A DNA stretch of 64,000 nt from Synechococcales cyanobacterium CNB (GTDB lineage Bacteria > Planctomycetota > Phycisphaerae > Phycisphaerales > UBA1924), in NCBI GenBank assembly GCA_030263455.1, contig SZOZ01000002.1, positions 372,001 to 436,000 of the forward strand, written 5' to 3'. The number at the start of each line of letters is the position of its first letter. Position 1 is the first letter of the stretch. Positions 18,345-27,158 of this stretch are shown here, in pieces. A program made the position numbers and the translations under genes. The notes beneath the pieces are model-generated. The model was not told the origin of the DNA and searched no databases. It worked only from the letters and a program-made list of their open reading frames with translations.

Positions 18345-19175
18345 TCACTTGGCCACGGGCGGGAAGAAGCGGTTGTCGTAGTAGTCGGTGTACACGCGGT
18401 CGAAGCGGAGCGTCTCCGCGTGCCCGTCGAGGAAGCCGTAGTTGGCAACGGCGTCCCATGCGCCGTGCCGGCCGCCGTGGGCGTCCGATTCCATGTGTGC
18501 GGCTGCGAGTCTGGGGCGGTCGGCCGGGTCGACGCCCGTGCCGTCCCACTCGTAGACGTGGACGTGGTCGGTGCGCGCGTACTCCGGATCGGCGTAGCGG
18601 CCCGTACCCTCGGTCATCATCAGGAAGTGCACCGTCGCGTAGGCCCGCGGCACGCGCTCCATGCGGTCGAAGTGCGTGATGCGCCCGAGCCTCGGATCGA
18701 CGTACGTCGGCCCCTTGCTCGTGAGGTAGTCGTTGAGGCCGTAGCTGGTCCAGCGACAGACGTCGCCCGGCTCCGGATCGTTGGCGGGGTCGTCGTCCGC
18801 GAGCAGGTTCAGCAGTTGGGCGAGGGTGACGCCCTCGCACTGCCCGCCCTCGCTCGTGTGCCAGTGCGGGCTGCGGTCGCCCGGCGAGCGCACAACCGGC
18901 GAGCCGCCGTAGTAAGGCGCAAGCGTGCTGATCCACGAGTCGCGGACGGAGCCGGACGCTCCGCCGTGCGAGAGGGCGGCGTCGATGAAGCGGTCGTTGT
19001 TGTCGTTCATGTAGAGTGTGTGCGCGATCTCCAGCTGGCGAACGTTGCTCAGGCAGACGGCGGCGAGGGCAGCCCGGCGTGCCTTGCCCAGGGCGGGCAG
19101 CAGCAGACCGATGAGCAGCGCGACGATCGCAATGACGACCAGCAGCTCGACGAGCGTGAATCCGCGGCGGCCCAT
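18345..19175 (-). CDS. Type IV pilin-like exported protein (H-x9-DG family)
   Basis: A 276-residue protein. The N-terminus [20 protein letters not shown] is a type III (prepilin) signal with Phe +1 and Glu +5, to be cleaved and methylated by a prepilin peptidase. Toward the C-terminus is the [15 protein letters not shown] segment typical of the DUF1559/H-x9-DG proteins that are massively expanded in planctomycetes. It is probably a pseudopilin or a surface protein using the type II/IV secretion route. It lies 37 bp upstream of the dockerin protein on the same strand. Confidence 0.88.
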   Translation of the reverse strand: MGRRGFTLVELLVVIAIVALLIGLLLPALGKARRAALAAVCLSNVRQLEIAHTLYMNDNNDRFIDAALSHGGASGSVRDSWISTLAPYYGGSPVVRSPGDRSPHWHTSEGGQCEGVTLAQLLNLLADDDPANDPEPGDVCRWTSYGLNDYLTSKGPTYVDPRLGRITHFDRMERVPRAYATVHFLMMTEGTGRYADPEYARTDHVHVYEWDGTGVDPADRPRLAAAHMESDAHGGRHGAWDAVANYGFLDGHAETLRFDRVYTDYYDNRFFPPVAK

Positions 19176-19312
19176 GGCCGACCTCCCGATCGCTCACGGG
19201 CAGACACCCGGCGCGTGACGGGGCCATGCCCGTCAAGCCCGCGCGCCCGCCGCGCGATGACGATCCGACTCGAATGTGCGTGATGAAGCGAGAGTCCGAC
19301 GCGCGCGGTGCA

Positions 19313-19750
19313 TCACGCCCGCGGCGGGCCGCGCGGTGGCGCGCTCGTCAGCGACGGCACGGGCGCGGGGAGCGCCCCGACCGGAACAAGCCGATCAAGC
19401 GACGTGGGGAGCAACGCGACGACGCCAGGAGCGGAGAACTCCGGCATGCCGCTCGCGCGGGCCAGTTTCATGGCCAGACAGACGCGGCAGCCGTCGTGAT
19501 CGTGGGCAGGACGAGGCTCATCGGCCGGTTCGGAGGGCTGATGATGGTGATGGCCGTCGTGCGTGCAGGCATGAACAACGGCGGCCGGCTCGACCGGCGA
19601 CACGCGCCCGTGGGCAGCGCGGGAGTGTGCGGCCTGCACGACCGGCAGCGCGGCGTAGAGCACGCAGGCCATCATGGCGACGATCGCAACGAACAATCCG
19701 CCCCGGCGGGCGGGTCGGCCTTGCCTGCGTGTGTCGCGCCGTGCCGCCAT
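19313..19750 (-). CDS. Small exported His/Cys-rich protein, unknown function
   Basis: A 145-residue protein with a basic N-terminus and one membrane or signal segment (GLFVAIVAMMACVLYAAL, about residues 18-35). A His-rich stretch (HACTHDGHHHHQP) and HDHDGCRVCLAMKLA follow, then a Pro/Ala tail. The HDHDGCxVC element resembles the metal-binding region of DUF2946-type proteins, so copper or other metal binding is possible. It is divergent from the histidine kinase gene. Coding status is supported by composition, not by a firm family match. Confidence 0.5.
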   Translation of the reverse strand: MAARRDTRRQGRPARRGGLFVAIVAMMACVLYAALPVVQAAHSRAAHGRVSPVEPAAVVHACTHDGHHHHQPSEPADEPRPAHDHDGCRVCLAMKLARASGMPEFSAPGVVALLPTSLDRLVPVGALPAPVPSLTSAPPRGPPRA

Positions 19751-19862
19751 GATCGACTCCGAAGGAAGTGTTGCCGAAACGCCCCCTGCAGGTCAAGCGG
19801 ATTCCGCTCGATACGAGACGATGATGCCCGCGCAACCCCTCGGGTTCCCTAGACTGGCGCGA

Positions 19863-21485
19863 ATGAGTCGGCGATCGCCTGTCTCGTGGATCCGCGGCCT
19901 GTCGCTCGCCGACAAGTGTCTGGTTCTGTTCGGTGGCGCGGTGGTGCTGATCGTGTGCGTTGCGCTGGCCGCGCCGTGGTTCCGCATGTTTGCGCTGGTC
20001 GAGGAGGGGCAACTCGAGCTCTCACGAACGCTCGCTTCGGTGTGGCTGCGCAGCGACGCGACGAACCCAACGCTCCCGGACTTCGGACCGATGTCGCACG
20101 CGGGCGTGGAGGCCGAGCGGATCACGCTGGCCGAGGCGCGCCGGCGTGCTGCCAGGGAGCCGTTCGTGCGCGATGCCCTGCGACGATTCGAGCGCGACAT
20201 CCCCGCCACGGACCACCACGCGGCCGCGTGGGACGGGCCGGCACGCGTCTATCGCTACGCCAAGGCCGAGCGGGCCGAGGGCGGGCGGATCGACTCGATC
20301 CTGCTGCTCGAGCGGCGATCCGAGGGCGCGCCGACGCTCCTGGCCGTGAACACGCTCTACCTGCTCAGTGCGGCGTTCTTCGTGCTCGCGCTCGCCGTCG
20401 TCGTCTTCTACCAGATCATCCACCGCATCATCCTCAGCCCGGTGCGGCAGCTGAAGCGCACCGCCGAACGAGTCCGCGGCGGCGAGCTCCAGGTGCGCTC
20501 GGACATCACCACGGGCGACGAGTTCGAGGAACTGGCCGCGACCTTCAACCAGATGCTCGCCAACCTCGAGGAGAGCCACGACCAGCTTCGCGCCATCAAC
20601 GCCGCGATGGACCTCAAACTGACCGAACTGGCCCAGGCGAACGTCGCCCTGTACCAGACCGCGAAACTGAAGAGCGAGTTCCTGGCGAACGTGAGCCACG
20701 AGCTCCGCACGCCGCTCAACTCGATCATCGGGTTCGCGGAGCTGCTGCTCGAGATCGCCCGCGCGGAGCAGACGCCGGGCGAGACCGGGTCGGCCGCCAA
20801 GCGCGTGCGCTACCTCGACAACATCGTCGCCGCGGGACGCAACCTGCTCGACATGATCGAGGACCTGCTCGCCATGGCGCGCCTCGAAGCGGGGCGGGTC
20901 GAACTGAACGTCGATCGGCTCAGCCTGCGCGAGGCGACCGAGGCCCTCGCGGGCCTGATCCACCCCCTGGCGGACCGCCGCGGCATCGAGGTGCGCGTCG
21001 AGGCCGCGCCGGACCTGCCCGTCATCGAGACCGACCCGCGCAAGTTCCAGCAGATCGTCTTCAACTTCCTGAGCAACGCGGTGAAGTTCATCGAGCCTGA
21101 GGAGCGAACGGGCCGCAAGGGTCGCGTCACCCTGCGCGCGGAGCGGCTCCCCCCCGGCCCGGACTCGGAAACGGACCGCGTGCGCGTCAGCGTGATCGAC
21201 AACGGACCCGGCATCCCGCCAGAGCACCACGAGACCATCTTCGAGAAGTTCCGCCAACTCGACGCCGCCCACACACGCGAGCACAGCGGCACGGGCCTCG
21301 GCCTCGCCATCGCCCGCGAACTCGCCTCGCTCATCCAGGGCGAGATCCAACTCGTCAGCGAGCCGGGACGCGGGTCCATGTTCAGCCTCATCGTGCCCGT
21401 CACCCTCGACCCGGAACGCATCGCCGAACGAACCCTCGAGGCCAGGTTCCGCGGCGCGCTCGCCGGCAGACGCGACTGGACGTGA
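19863..21485 (+). CDS. Membrane sensor histidine kinase (HAMP-HisKA-HATPase)
   Basis: A 540-residue kinase. One membrane helix near residues 18-37 and a second near 165-185 bracket an extracytoplasmic sensor region. A HAMP domain follows (RLKRTAERVRGGELQVRSD-like linker), then a coiled coil and HisKA with the H-box FLANVSHELRTPLNSIIGFA. The HATPase domain shows the N-box IVFNFLSNAVKF, G1 DNGPGIPP, F-box IFEKFRQ and G2 GTGLGLAIA. All catalytic boxes are intact. The start is uncertain: the ATG at 19863 precedes the membrane helix directly, and upstream ATGs at 19749 or 19821 are in frame. No response regulator is adjacent. Confidence 0.9.
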   Translation: MSRRSPVSWIRGLSLADKCLVLFGGAVVLIVCVALAAPWFRMFALVEEGQLELSRTLASVWLRSDATNPTLPDFGPMSHAGVEAERITLAEARRRAAREPFVRDALRRFERDIPATDHHAAAWDGPARVYRYAKAERAEGGRIDSILLLERRSEGAPTLLAVNTLYLLSAAFFVLALAVVVFYQIIHRIILSPVRQLKRTAERVRGGELQVRSDITTGDEFEELAATFNQMLANLEESHDQLRAINAAMDLKLTELAQANVALYQTAKLKSEFLANVSHELRTPLNSIIGFAELLLEIARAEQTPGETGSAAKRVRYLDNIVAAGRNLLDMIEDLLAMARLEAGRVELNVDRLSLREATEALAGLIHPLADRRGIEVRVEAAPDLPVIETDPRKFQQIVFNFLSNAVKFIEPEERTGRKGRVTLRAERLPPGPDSETDRVRVSVIDNGPGIPPEHHETIFEKFRQLDAAHTREHSGTGLGLAIARELASLIQGEIQLVSEPGRGSMFSLIVPVTLDPERIAERTLEARFRGALAGRRDWT

Positions 21486-21558
21486 GCAACGCGCTCGAGG
21501 AAACAACCGCCCGAAGCGATCTCTGTTCCCCGAGCGTGCGCTCTCTTTCATCACGCCG

Positions 21559-22281
21559 TTACTTCCTCCTCGCCACCGCAACTCCCTCCCTGTTCGCGAT
21601 GCATGCCGAGAGAAACCCGCTCGTCGGCCCCGCGAGCCAGCGGTTGAACCGGTCCATCGCGGCGCGGTCGCGCTCCGCATCCGCATCCGGGCCAGGCGCA
21701 TCCGTGACCCACCACCGCGAGCCGAGGCAGTTGTCCGCGACCAACAGCCCGCCCCGGCGCAGGAGATGCGACGCGAGCACGGCGTACGTCGCGTACTCGC
21801 TCTTCACCGCGTCCAGAAACACGAAGTCGAGCGAGCCCGGCCCGTGCTCTGAGAGCAGCCGCGCGAGCGTTTCCGCCCCCAGGCTCCGGCGCAGTTCGAT
21901 CCGATCCGCCATCCCCGCCCGCTCGAACTCGCCCTGCGCAAAGTCGGCGTGCTTCGCCTCCGGCTCGACCGTGATAAGACGCCCGTCCGGCGCAAACCCG
22001 CGTGCGATCCACAGCGCGGAGTAGCCGCCGAGCGTGCCGAGTTCCACGCCCAGCAGCGCCCCGCTCCCGTCCGGCCCGGCCATCGACGCCAGCAGCATCA
22101 GCAGCCTCCCCACGTCCGGCGAGATCGCTATGTCCGGCAGCCCCGCCGCCACCGCGCGCTGGCGCAGCGTCGCCAGTTGGTCGTCGATCGGATCGCCGAG
22201 CGGCCCGAAGACCTCGCCGAGATACGCGCACGTCGCCCGCCACCGCTCCGGCGTCATGTCCATGCTGCGTGCTCCCGCCAC
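21559..22281 (-). CDS. O-methyltransferase (Methyltransf_3 / caffeoyl-CoA OMT-like)
   Basis: A 240-residue SAM-dependent methyltransferase. Motif I region LLGVELGTLGGYSALWIARG, LITVEPEAKHADFA and the metal-site segment LDFVFLDAVKSEYATY with LLVADNCLG match the bacterial catechol/caffeoyl-CoA O-methyltransferase family, which acts on small aromatic hydroxyl groups. The usual Asp-Asn pair for the divalent ion is present (VADN). The ATG at 22281 begins just after the mgtE stop; later starts at 22263 or 22257 are possible. The substrate is unknown. Confidence 0.85.
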   Translation of the reverse strand: MAGARSMDMTPERWRATCAYLGEVFGPLGDPIDDQLATLRQRAVAAGLPDIAISPDVGRLLMLLASMAGPDGSGALLGVELGTLGGYSALWIARGFAPDGRLITVEPEAKHADFAQGEFERAGMADRIELRRSLGAETLARLLSEHGPGSLDFVFLDAVKSEYATYAVLASHLLRRGGLLVADNCLGSRWWVTDAPGPDADAERDRAAMDRFNRWLAGPTSGFLSACIANREGVAVARRK

Positions 22282-22282
22282 C

Positions 22283-23683
22283 TCACCCCAGCGCCTCGTG
22301 CAGGAGCACGACCGCCACCGCGAAGTAGATCAGCATCCCCGAGGTGTCCATCAGCGTCGCCACCAGCGGCGTCGAGGCGACGCCCGGGTCGAAGCCCGCA
22401 CGCTTGAGGATCAGCGGCAGGAGCGAGCCGACGATCGTTCCCCACGTCACCACGCCCGTTACCGCCAGCGCAATCGTCATGGCGATCAGGTGCATCGGGG
22501 CGGCCTCGTCGCCCGCGCCGACCGACCGGCGGTAGGTGTTCCAGATCAGCACCGTGACCAGCCCCAGCGCGCCCAGCGTCGCCCCCAGCATCAGCCCGCT
22601 GAACAGTTCGCGCCGCACGATCCGCGCCCAGTCGCCCGGTGTCACCTCGTCGAGCGCGAGGGCGCGGGTCACCAGCGTCGCCGCCTGCGAGCCGGAGTTC
22701 CCGCCGCAGGAGATCACCAGCGGGATGAAGACCGCCAGTGCGGTCAGCGCGTGGATCTGGTTTTCGAAGATGCTCAGCACCGCGACGGTGAACGTCTGCC
22801 CGATGAAGAGGGCAGCGAGCCACCCGCCGCGCTTGCGGAACATCTCCGCCGCGCCGGTCTCCATGTAGGGCTGGTCCAGCGCGGCCACGCCGCCCAACTG
22901 CTGGATGTCCTCGGTCGCCTCTTCCTCCGCCACGTCCGCCACGTCGTCGAAGGTGACGATGCCGAGCAGTTTGTCGTCCGCGTCGACGACGGGCAGCGCG
23001 GTGCGGTCGTAGCGGCCCATGACGCGCACGGCCTCCTCGCGGTCGTCGCTCGCCCGCAGCGCGGGCGGCCTCTTCTCGCACAGGTCGCCGATCGGTGTCT
23101 CGGGGTCGGCCAGAAGCAGGCGGCGGATGTGCAGGTCCCCCACCAGCCGCCCGTCCGGCCCCACCGCGTAGATCCAGTGGATGGTTTCAGCGTCGCGCCC
23201 GTGCTTGCGGACGTGCTCGATGGCGTGGGCCGCCGTCCACGCCGCATCGACGCGGACATAGTCGGGCGTCATCATGCGCCCGACGCTCTCGGGCGGGTAG
23301 CCGAGCATCGCCTGCGTCACGCGACGGTTGTCCGGGCTGAGGGCGTTGATGAGGCGCGTCGCCACCTCAGCCGGCAGTTCGTCGAGGAACGCGACGCGGT
23401 CGTCCGGGTCCATGTCCTCGAGCAGACGCATCGATCGTTCCGCGCCCAACTCCTCGATCAGCCGCTCCTGCAGGTCGCTCTCGAGGTACGTGAACGCCTC
23501 CGCCGCCACGTCTCGCTTCAACACCCGGAAGGCCAGCGCGGCATCCTCCGGGTCCATCTCCGTAAGGACGTCAGCGACGTCGGCCGGGTCGAGCTCGCGC
23601 AGCGCTGCCCGCAGATCGACGAACCGGCGTTCGACGATCAGTTCCTTCAGGTCCGGCGCCAGCAGGTGACCCGTGCCGCTCAT
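22283..23683 (-). CDS. mgtE: Magnesium transporter MgtE
   Basis: A 466-residue Mg2+ channel/transporter. The N-terminal superhelical domain (about 10-130, with ADVLTEMDPEDAALAFRVL) is followed by two CBS domains (about 135-260, PDYVRVDAAWTAAHAIEHV and LPVVDADDKLLGIVTFDDV). The pore region follows with the conserved PLVISCGGNSGSQAATLVTR and GVASTPLVATLMD segments. Order and length fit the family. It is followed, with no gap, by the O-methyltransferase gene. Confidence 0.95.
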   Translation of the reverse strand: MSGTGHLLAPDLKELIVERRFVDLRAALRELDPADVADVLTEMDPEDAALAFRVLKRDVAAEAFTYLESDLQERLIEELGAERSMRLLEDMDPDDRVAFLDELPAEVATRLINALSPDNRRVTQAMLGYPPESVGRMMTPDYVRVDAAWTAAHAIEHVRKHGRDAETIHWIYAVGPDGRLVGDLHIRRLLLADPETPIGDLCEKRPPALRASDDREEAVRVMGRYDRTALPVVDADDKLLGIVTFDDVADVAEEEATEDIQQLGGVAALDQPYMETGAAEMFRKRGGWLAALFIGQTFTVAVLSIFENQIHALTALAVFIPLVISCGGNSGSQAATLVTRALALDEVTPGDWARIVRRELFSGLMLGATLGALGLVTVLIWNTYRRSVGAGDEAAPMHLIAMTIALAVTGVVTWGTIVGSLLPLILKRAGFDPGVASTPLVATLMDTSGMLIYFAVAVVLLHEALG

Positions 23684-23722
23684 CGCGGGGATGGTACACC
23701 CAGGCCACGCCCCGGTCGGGCA

Positions 23723-25102
23723 TCACGCCCCGGCCGCGACGGGAGCGTGGGCCTTCGCCGGGTTGGTCCGCGCGATGATGTCGCTCACGCCCTTCTGATT
23801 GAACCCCTTGAACCCGTCCTCACGCTGCAGGTTCTCAAGGTGCGACCCCATCGCCCCGTGCCTGCGGAAGTTCTCCGCCTGCGCCGCGGTGATCGAGCCG
23901 TCCGCGACGAGCCCCGCGAGCCGTCGCTCATCCACCGGCCACATCTCGGCCTCGGTGAACGCCTGTCGCAGGTACGGCAGCGTGGTGAAGGGGTCCATCG
24001 TCTTCACCCCCCCCTCCTTCTCCAGCTGCTCCTTCAGCGCATGCCAGTCGAACTGCGCCTCGAGGTGGTGCATCCCGGCCTGCAGCATCGACTCACCGTG
24101 CAGACGCACCCACAGCCCGATCGTGCCGACGCCCCCGCGCCGCGGCAGCGGCTGGTGCGCGAAGTCGCCCGCGATCTCCTCCGGCCCGAGGTCCACGTCC
24201 GCGAAGACCGTGATGCCCGTCACCGGGTGCTCCAGCACCTGCGCTCCCCAGCCCGCCTCCTCACCCGCGTAGAACCGCTCCCGGCAGTGCAGGCCGACCT
24301 TCTCCAGCGTGGCGATCACGCGCGTGTACGTCGCGCGCCCGCAGCGGTAGGTGTGGTGGTCGTGGTTCGCCCAGCCGAGGCCGAGCCCGTCCTGCCGGAA
24401 CTTCTGGAAGCGACCGGCCTTGTTGCGGCGCATCCAGTAGTCGCGCTCGGCGGCGAAGAAGACGTCGCACGCCCAGTCCGTGCCCAGGTCGGTGATCGCA
24501 TCGTCCAGCAGCCGGTGCAGATGCGCGAAGCCGTCCTCGTCGCGGTCGAACGCCCGCTCGCGCCGGCACAGGCGATCGAAGTGCCGCAGCGACGCGAGGT
24601 GATACCCGTGCCGCTCCACCGCCCACAACTCCGCCCCCGGCGACGCGAACGCCCTCGCCCACCGGAACCGCGACAGCGGCTCGCCCTCGATCTCGACTCG
24701 CCCGCTCACGCCCTGCGCCGCCAGGAAGTCCTCCACGCGCTCGACCTTGATGCCAACGCGCATCCCCGGGCCGCGCCCGAGCAGCACCGCCGGGAACAGG
24801 CCCCCCTCATGAACGAGCCGGTTCATCGCCCCAGGCTGCGGCCGCGCCGTGAAACCCGCACCTTCCAGCCGTCCGCGCAGGCCGCCCGCCTCGGGAGCCT
24901 CGATGAAGTCGATCCAGTCGCGGAATCGGGTGCCGGTCTGGGTTCGCATCCGCTCGGCCAGCCCACGGGCGGGGGGGCACGCCGCCAGGAACGAAGCGAC
25001 CAACTCGTCCACCACCGCCTGCGCCCTCGGCTGCGGCTCCCAGTGAAACGCCCGCTCGGACGCCAACCCGCCAGTCTGCATCGCCATCGTTCGGCTCTCC
25101 AT
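23723..25102 (-). CDS. Conserved-looking protein of unknown function, 459 aa
   Basis: A soluble protein with normal codon bias, no signal peptide and no membrane segment. Features include a His/aromatic-rich middle part (GWANHDHHTYRCGR, CRERFYAGEEAGWG, VLEHPVTGITVFADVDLGPE) that reads like a double-stranded beta-helix or VOC-type metal site, and an alpha-helical C-terminus (RRLAGLVADGSITAAQAENF). I do not recognise the family. It stands alone between mgtE and the DinB-like gene. The start could be M1 at 25102 or one of the next two Met codons. Confidence 0.7.
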   Translation of the reverse strand: MESRTMAMQTGGLASERAFHWEPQPRAQAVVDELVASFLAACPPARGLAERMRTQTGTRFRDWIDFIEAPEAGGLRGRLEGAGFTARPQPGAMNRLVHEGGLFPAVLLGRGPGMRVGIKVERVEDFLAAQGVSGRVEIEGEPLSRFRWARAFASPGAELWAVERHGYHLASLRHFDRLCRRERAFDRDEDGFAHLHRLLDDAITDLGTDWACDVFFAAERDYWMRRNKAGRFQKFRQDGLGLGWANHDHHTYRCGRATYTRVIATLEKVGLHCRERFYAGEEAGWGAQVLEHPVTGITVFADVDLGPEEIAGDFAHQPLPRRGGVGTIGLWVRLHGESMLQAGMHHLEAQFDWHALKEQLEKEGGVKTMDPFTTLPYLRQAFTEAEMWPVDERRLAGLVADGSITAAQAENFRRHGAMGSHLENLQREDGFKGFNQKGVSDIIARTNPAKAHAPVAAGA

Positions 25103-25355
25103 CTCACGGAACGGTCAATCCTTGGCAGACCGAGAGGCGGAGGGAAGCCACGCCCTGACCATCGATCCGATGCTGCTTCCCCCTCGCCACCGGGGATAGC
25201 GGCCAGTCAACATCCAACAGCGATGGGAGGGCTTACGCTGGGGAGGGAAGATGCCCTCGCTCACGCTCCGCGCTCCGCGAAGCAGCGCTTCGGAGGGGTG
25301 GTCGGGTCGGGGTATGCTTGCGGGCAACGAAGTGCGCATGAAAGGAGTGGGCGTG
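25103..25355. other. Intergenic region with a small hairpin
   Basis: I see no gene here. A stem-loop (CCGCGAAGC/GCTTCGG around 25272-25292) lies upstream of the DinB-like gene. The stretch should hold the promoters of the two divergent genes. Confidence 0.3.
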
Positions 25356-25859
25356 ATGTACGCGGAGATGACGCTGCCGGAGTTCGAGCGGGAGATGGTC
25401 GTGACGCGGAAGGTGCTCGAGCGCGTGCCTGAGGATCGGCTGGACTTCAAGCCGTGCGAGAAGTCGAACACGATCGGGTGGAACGCGAACCACCTGGCGG
25501 AGATTCCGGGGTGGGCGGCGAACATCCTGACGGAGCCGTTCTTCGACATGAATCCGTCGGGGAACGAGCCGTACCGGTCGCCGACGTTCCGAACCCGGGC
25601 GGAGATGCTGGCTCTGTTCGACGCGAACGTGGCCGCGGCGGTGCGCGCGCTCAAGGGATTCAAGGACTCGGCGGTGGGCGAGGCGTGGCAGTTCAAGGAG
25701 ACGGGAAAGACACTGTTCGAGATGACGCGCGCGGCGGCGTTCCGCATGTGGGTCATCAGCCACACGATCCACCACCGCGCGATCCTGACGGCGTACTACC
25801 GGATGGTCGGGGTGGCGGTGCCGGCGGTGTACGGGCCTTCGGGGGATGAACAAGGGTGA
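25356..25859 (+). CDS. DinB-fold protein
   Basis: A 167-residue four-helix DinB/YfiT-like protein. The metal-binding histidines expected for the fold are visible: His in NANHLAEIPGW and the pair in ISHTIHHRAILTAYYRM, with the family ending PAVYGPSGDE. Relatives bind zinc or nickel; some are thiol transferases, most are uncharacterised. I chose the ATG at 25356 because AAAGGAG lies 8 bp before it; upstream Met codons at 25314 and 25338 are in frame. It converges on thiG with a 46-bp gap. Confidence 0.82.
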   Translation: MYAEMTLPEFEREMVVTRKVLERVPEDRLDFKPCEKSNTIGWNANHLAEIPGWAANILTEPFFDMNPSGNEPYRSPTFRTRAEMLALFDANVAAAVRALKGFKDSAVGEAWQFKETGKTLFEMTRAAAFRMWVISHTIHHRAILTAYYRMVGVAVPAVYGPSGDEQG

Positions 25860-25905
25860 GGAGACGGGGCCAGAAAAGCCCCGACCCGAATGGGAAATGG
25901 GGAGG

Positions 25906-26826
25906 TTACTCCCCGGGGATGTAGGAGATCGCGCCTTCGAGGGGGCTGCTGGCGGTGGCGTAGCGTTTTTTGGGGATTCGGCCGGCGAGGTAGGACTGGC
26001 GGCCGGCTTCGGTGGCTTTGCGCATGGCGTGGGCCATGGTGACGGGGTCGCGGGCGTGTGCGATGGCGGTGTTGAGGAGGACGCCGTCCGCGCCGAGTTC
26101 CATGGCGATGGCGGTGTCGCTGGCCGCGCCGACGCCGGCGTCGACGATGACGGGGTAGTCGGGGTCGCCCTGCTTGAGGAGTTCGAGGCAGAGGACGATG
26201 TTGCTGGGGTTGAGGACGCCCTGGCCGGAGCCGATGGGTGAGCCTGCGGGCATGACGCTGGCCGCGCCGGCGGCCTTGATGCGTTCGGCGGAGATGGGGT
26301 CGTCGCTGGTGTAGCAGAGGACGTTGAAGCCGTCTGCGACGAGTTCGCGCGTGGCTTCGAGGGTGCCGACGGGGTCGGGGAGAAGGGTCTTGCGGTCGCC
26401 GAGGACTTCGAGTTTGACCCAACCCGCGCCGGGGTTGGCGAGTTGCTCGAGGAGTTCGCGCCCGAGGCGGGCGACGCGGACGGCATCTTCGGCGGAGAAG
26501 CAGCCGGCGGTGTTGGGGAGGATGAGGTAGCGGTCGAGGTCGATGAAGTCGAGGAGGGACTGGCCGCGGTCGTTGTAGAGGCGTTCGCGCCGGACGGCGA
26601 CGGTAACCACCTCGCAGCCGGAGGCGTCGAGTGCGGCCTGCATGATGGGGAAATCGCGGTACTTGCCGGTGCCGACGAAGAGGCGCGAGCGGACAGTGCG
26701 GCCTGCGATGGTGAGGGGGTGGAGGCCGGGTTCGGGGGGGGTCGGGGGAGGGGGGGGCACCGACCTCGCAGAGCCGAGGTCGGTGGCACGGTCGGTGGCG
26801 CGAGTAGTGGTTGGGTGGTTGGTCAT
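25906..26826 (-). CDS. thiG: Thiazole synthase ThiG
   Basis: A 306-residue (beta/alpha)8 enzyme that builds the thiazole phosphate of thiamine from DXP, dehydroglycine and ThiS thiocarboxylate. [15 protein letters not shown], the Schiff-base lysine in [24 protein letters not shown] and [18 protein letters not shown] are all characteristic. The N-terminus has about 38 extra residues, Thr/Pro-rich with a PPPPPTPP run encoded by G/C homopolymers. The start, 15 bp after thiS, is therefore less certain than the rest. It forms a two-gene operon with thiS. Confidence 0.94.
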   Translation of the reverse strand: MTNHPTTTRATDRATDLGSARSVPPPPPTPPEPGLHPLTIAGRTVRSRLFVGTGKYRDFPIMQAALDASGCEVVTVAVRRERLYNDRGQSLLDFIDLDRYLILPNTAGCFSAEDAVRVARLGRELLEQLANPGAGWVKLEVLGDRKTLLPDPVGTLEATRELVADGFNVLCYTSDDPISAERIKAAGAASVMPAGSPIGSGQGVLNPSNIVLCLELLKQGDPDYPVIVDAGVGAASDTAIAMELGADGVLLNTAIAHARDPVTMAHAMRKATEAGRQSYLAGRIPKKRYATASSPLEGAISYIPGE

Positions 26827-26841
26827 GGTGGTTGCTCGTGG

Positions 26842-27042
26842 TCAGCCGCCGCCGACGAGTGTGACGAGTTCGACTTCGTCGCCCTCGGTGAGGCGTCGTG
26901 AGGCGTGCTCGGCCTTGGGGACGAGTTTGCGATTGACCTCGGCGGCGGCGGGACGGTCGACGAGGCCGAGGTCGCGGAGCAGGTCCGCGAGCGTGGCGCC
27001 GTCGGGGGCCTCGTGGGATTGGCCGTTGAGGCGGATGCGCAT
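26842..27042 (-). CDS. thiS: Sulfur carrier protein ThiS
   Basis: A 66-residue ubiquitin-like carrier. It ends in ...VTLVGGG with the Gly-Gly terminus that is adenylated and thiocarboxylated before delivering sulfur to ThiG. MRIRLNGQSHEAPDGATLADL and AAAEVNRKLVPK match the family. It lies directly upstream of thiG on the same strand. Confidence 0.93.
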   Translation of the reverse strand: MRIRLNGQSHEAPDGATLADLLRDLGLVDRPAAAEVNRKLVPKAEHASRRLTEGDEVELVTLVGGG

Positions 27043-27059
27043 GTGGAAGGGTAGTCGGC

Positions 27060-27121
27060 GGTGCCACTGGGGGTGAGGCTGAGATCACCCAGGGAAAACC
27101 GCGGCAGGGAAGAAGTCACCA
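27060..27121 (+). promoter_or_regulatory. Thi-box-like (TPP riboswitch-like) motif, antisense to thiS-thiG
   Basis: On the plus strand the spacer reads CACTGGGGGTG, then GGCTGAGA, ACCC and CCGCGGCAGGGAA in the order of a TPP aptamer (P2 strand, CTGAGA box, P2 return strand, P4/P5 return with AGGGAA). GGTG and CACC could close P1. The ACCTGATCTGGATAAT part is missing, so the aptamer would be incomplete. It points away from thiS. It could be an inverted relic, or simply a GGGTGA...TCACCC hairpin ending the gene at 27159. Confidence 0.3.
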
Positions 27122-27158
27122 AGACGCACGCCCGCGCGCAGGCTTATCGGCTTCGTGC

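Noticed and set aside
19863-21485. Response regulator fused to or next to the histidine kinase
   Set aside because: No receiver domain (acidic pair, phospho-Asp, Lys) is seen in the kinase or in the neighbouring genes.
22034-25432. Very long plus-strand open frame (1132 codons)
   Set aside because: It lies opposite mgtE and the unknown gene at 23723-25102, is His/Arg/Pro-rich and has no domain; it is a GC-driven antisense shadow.
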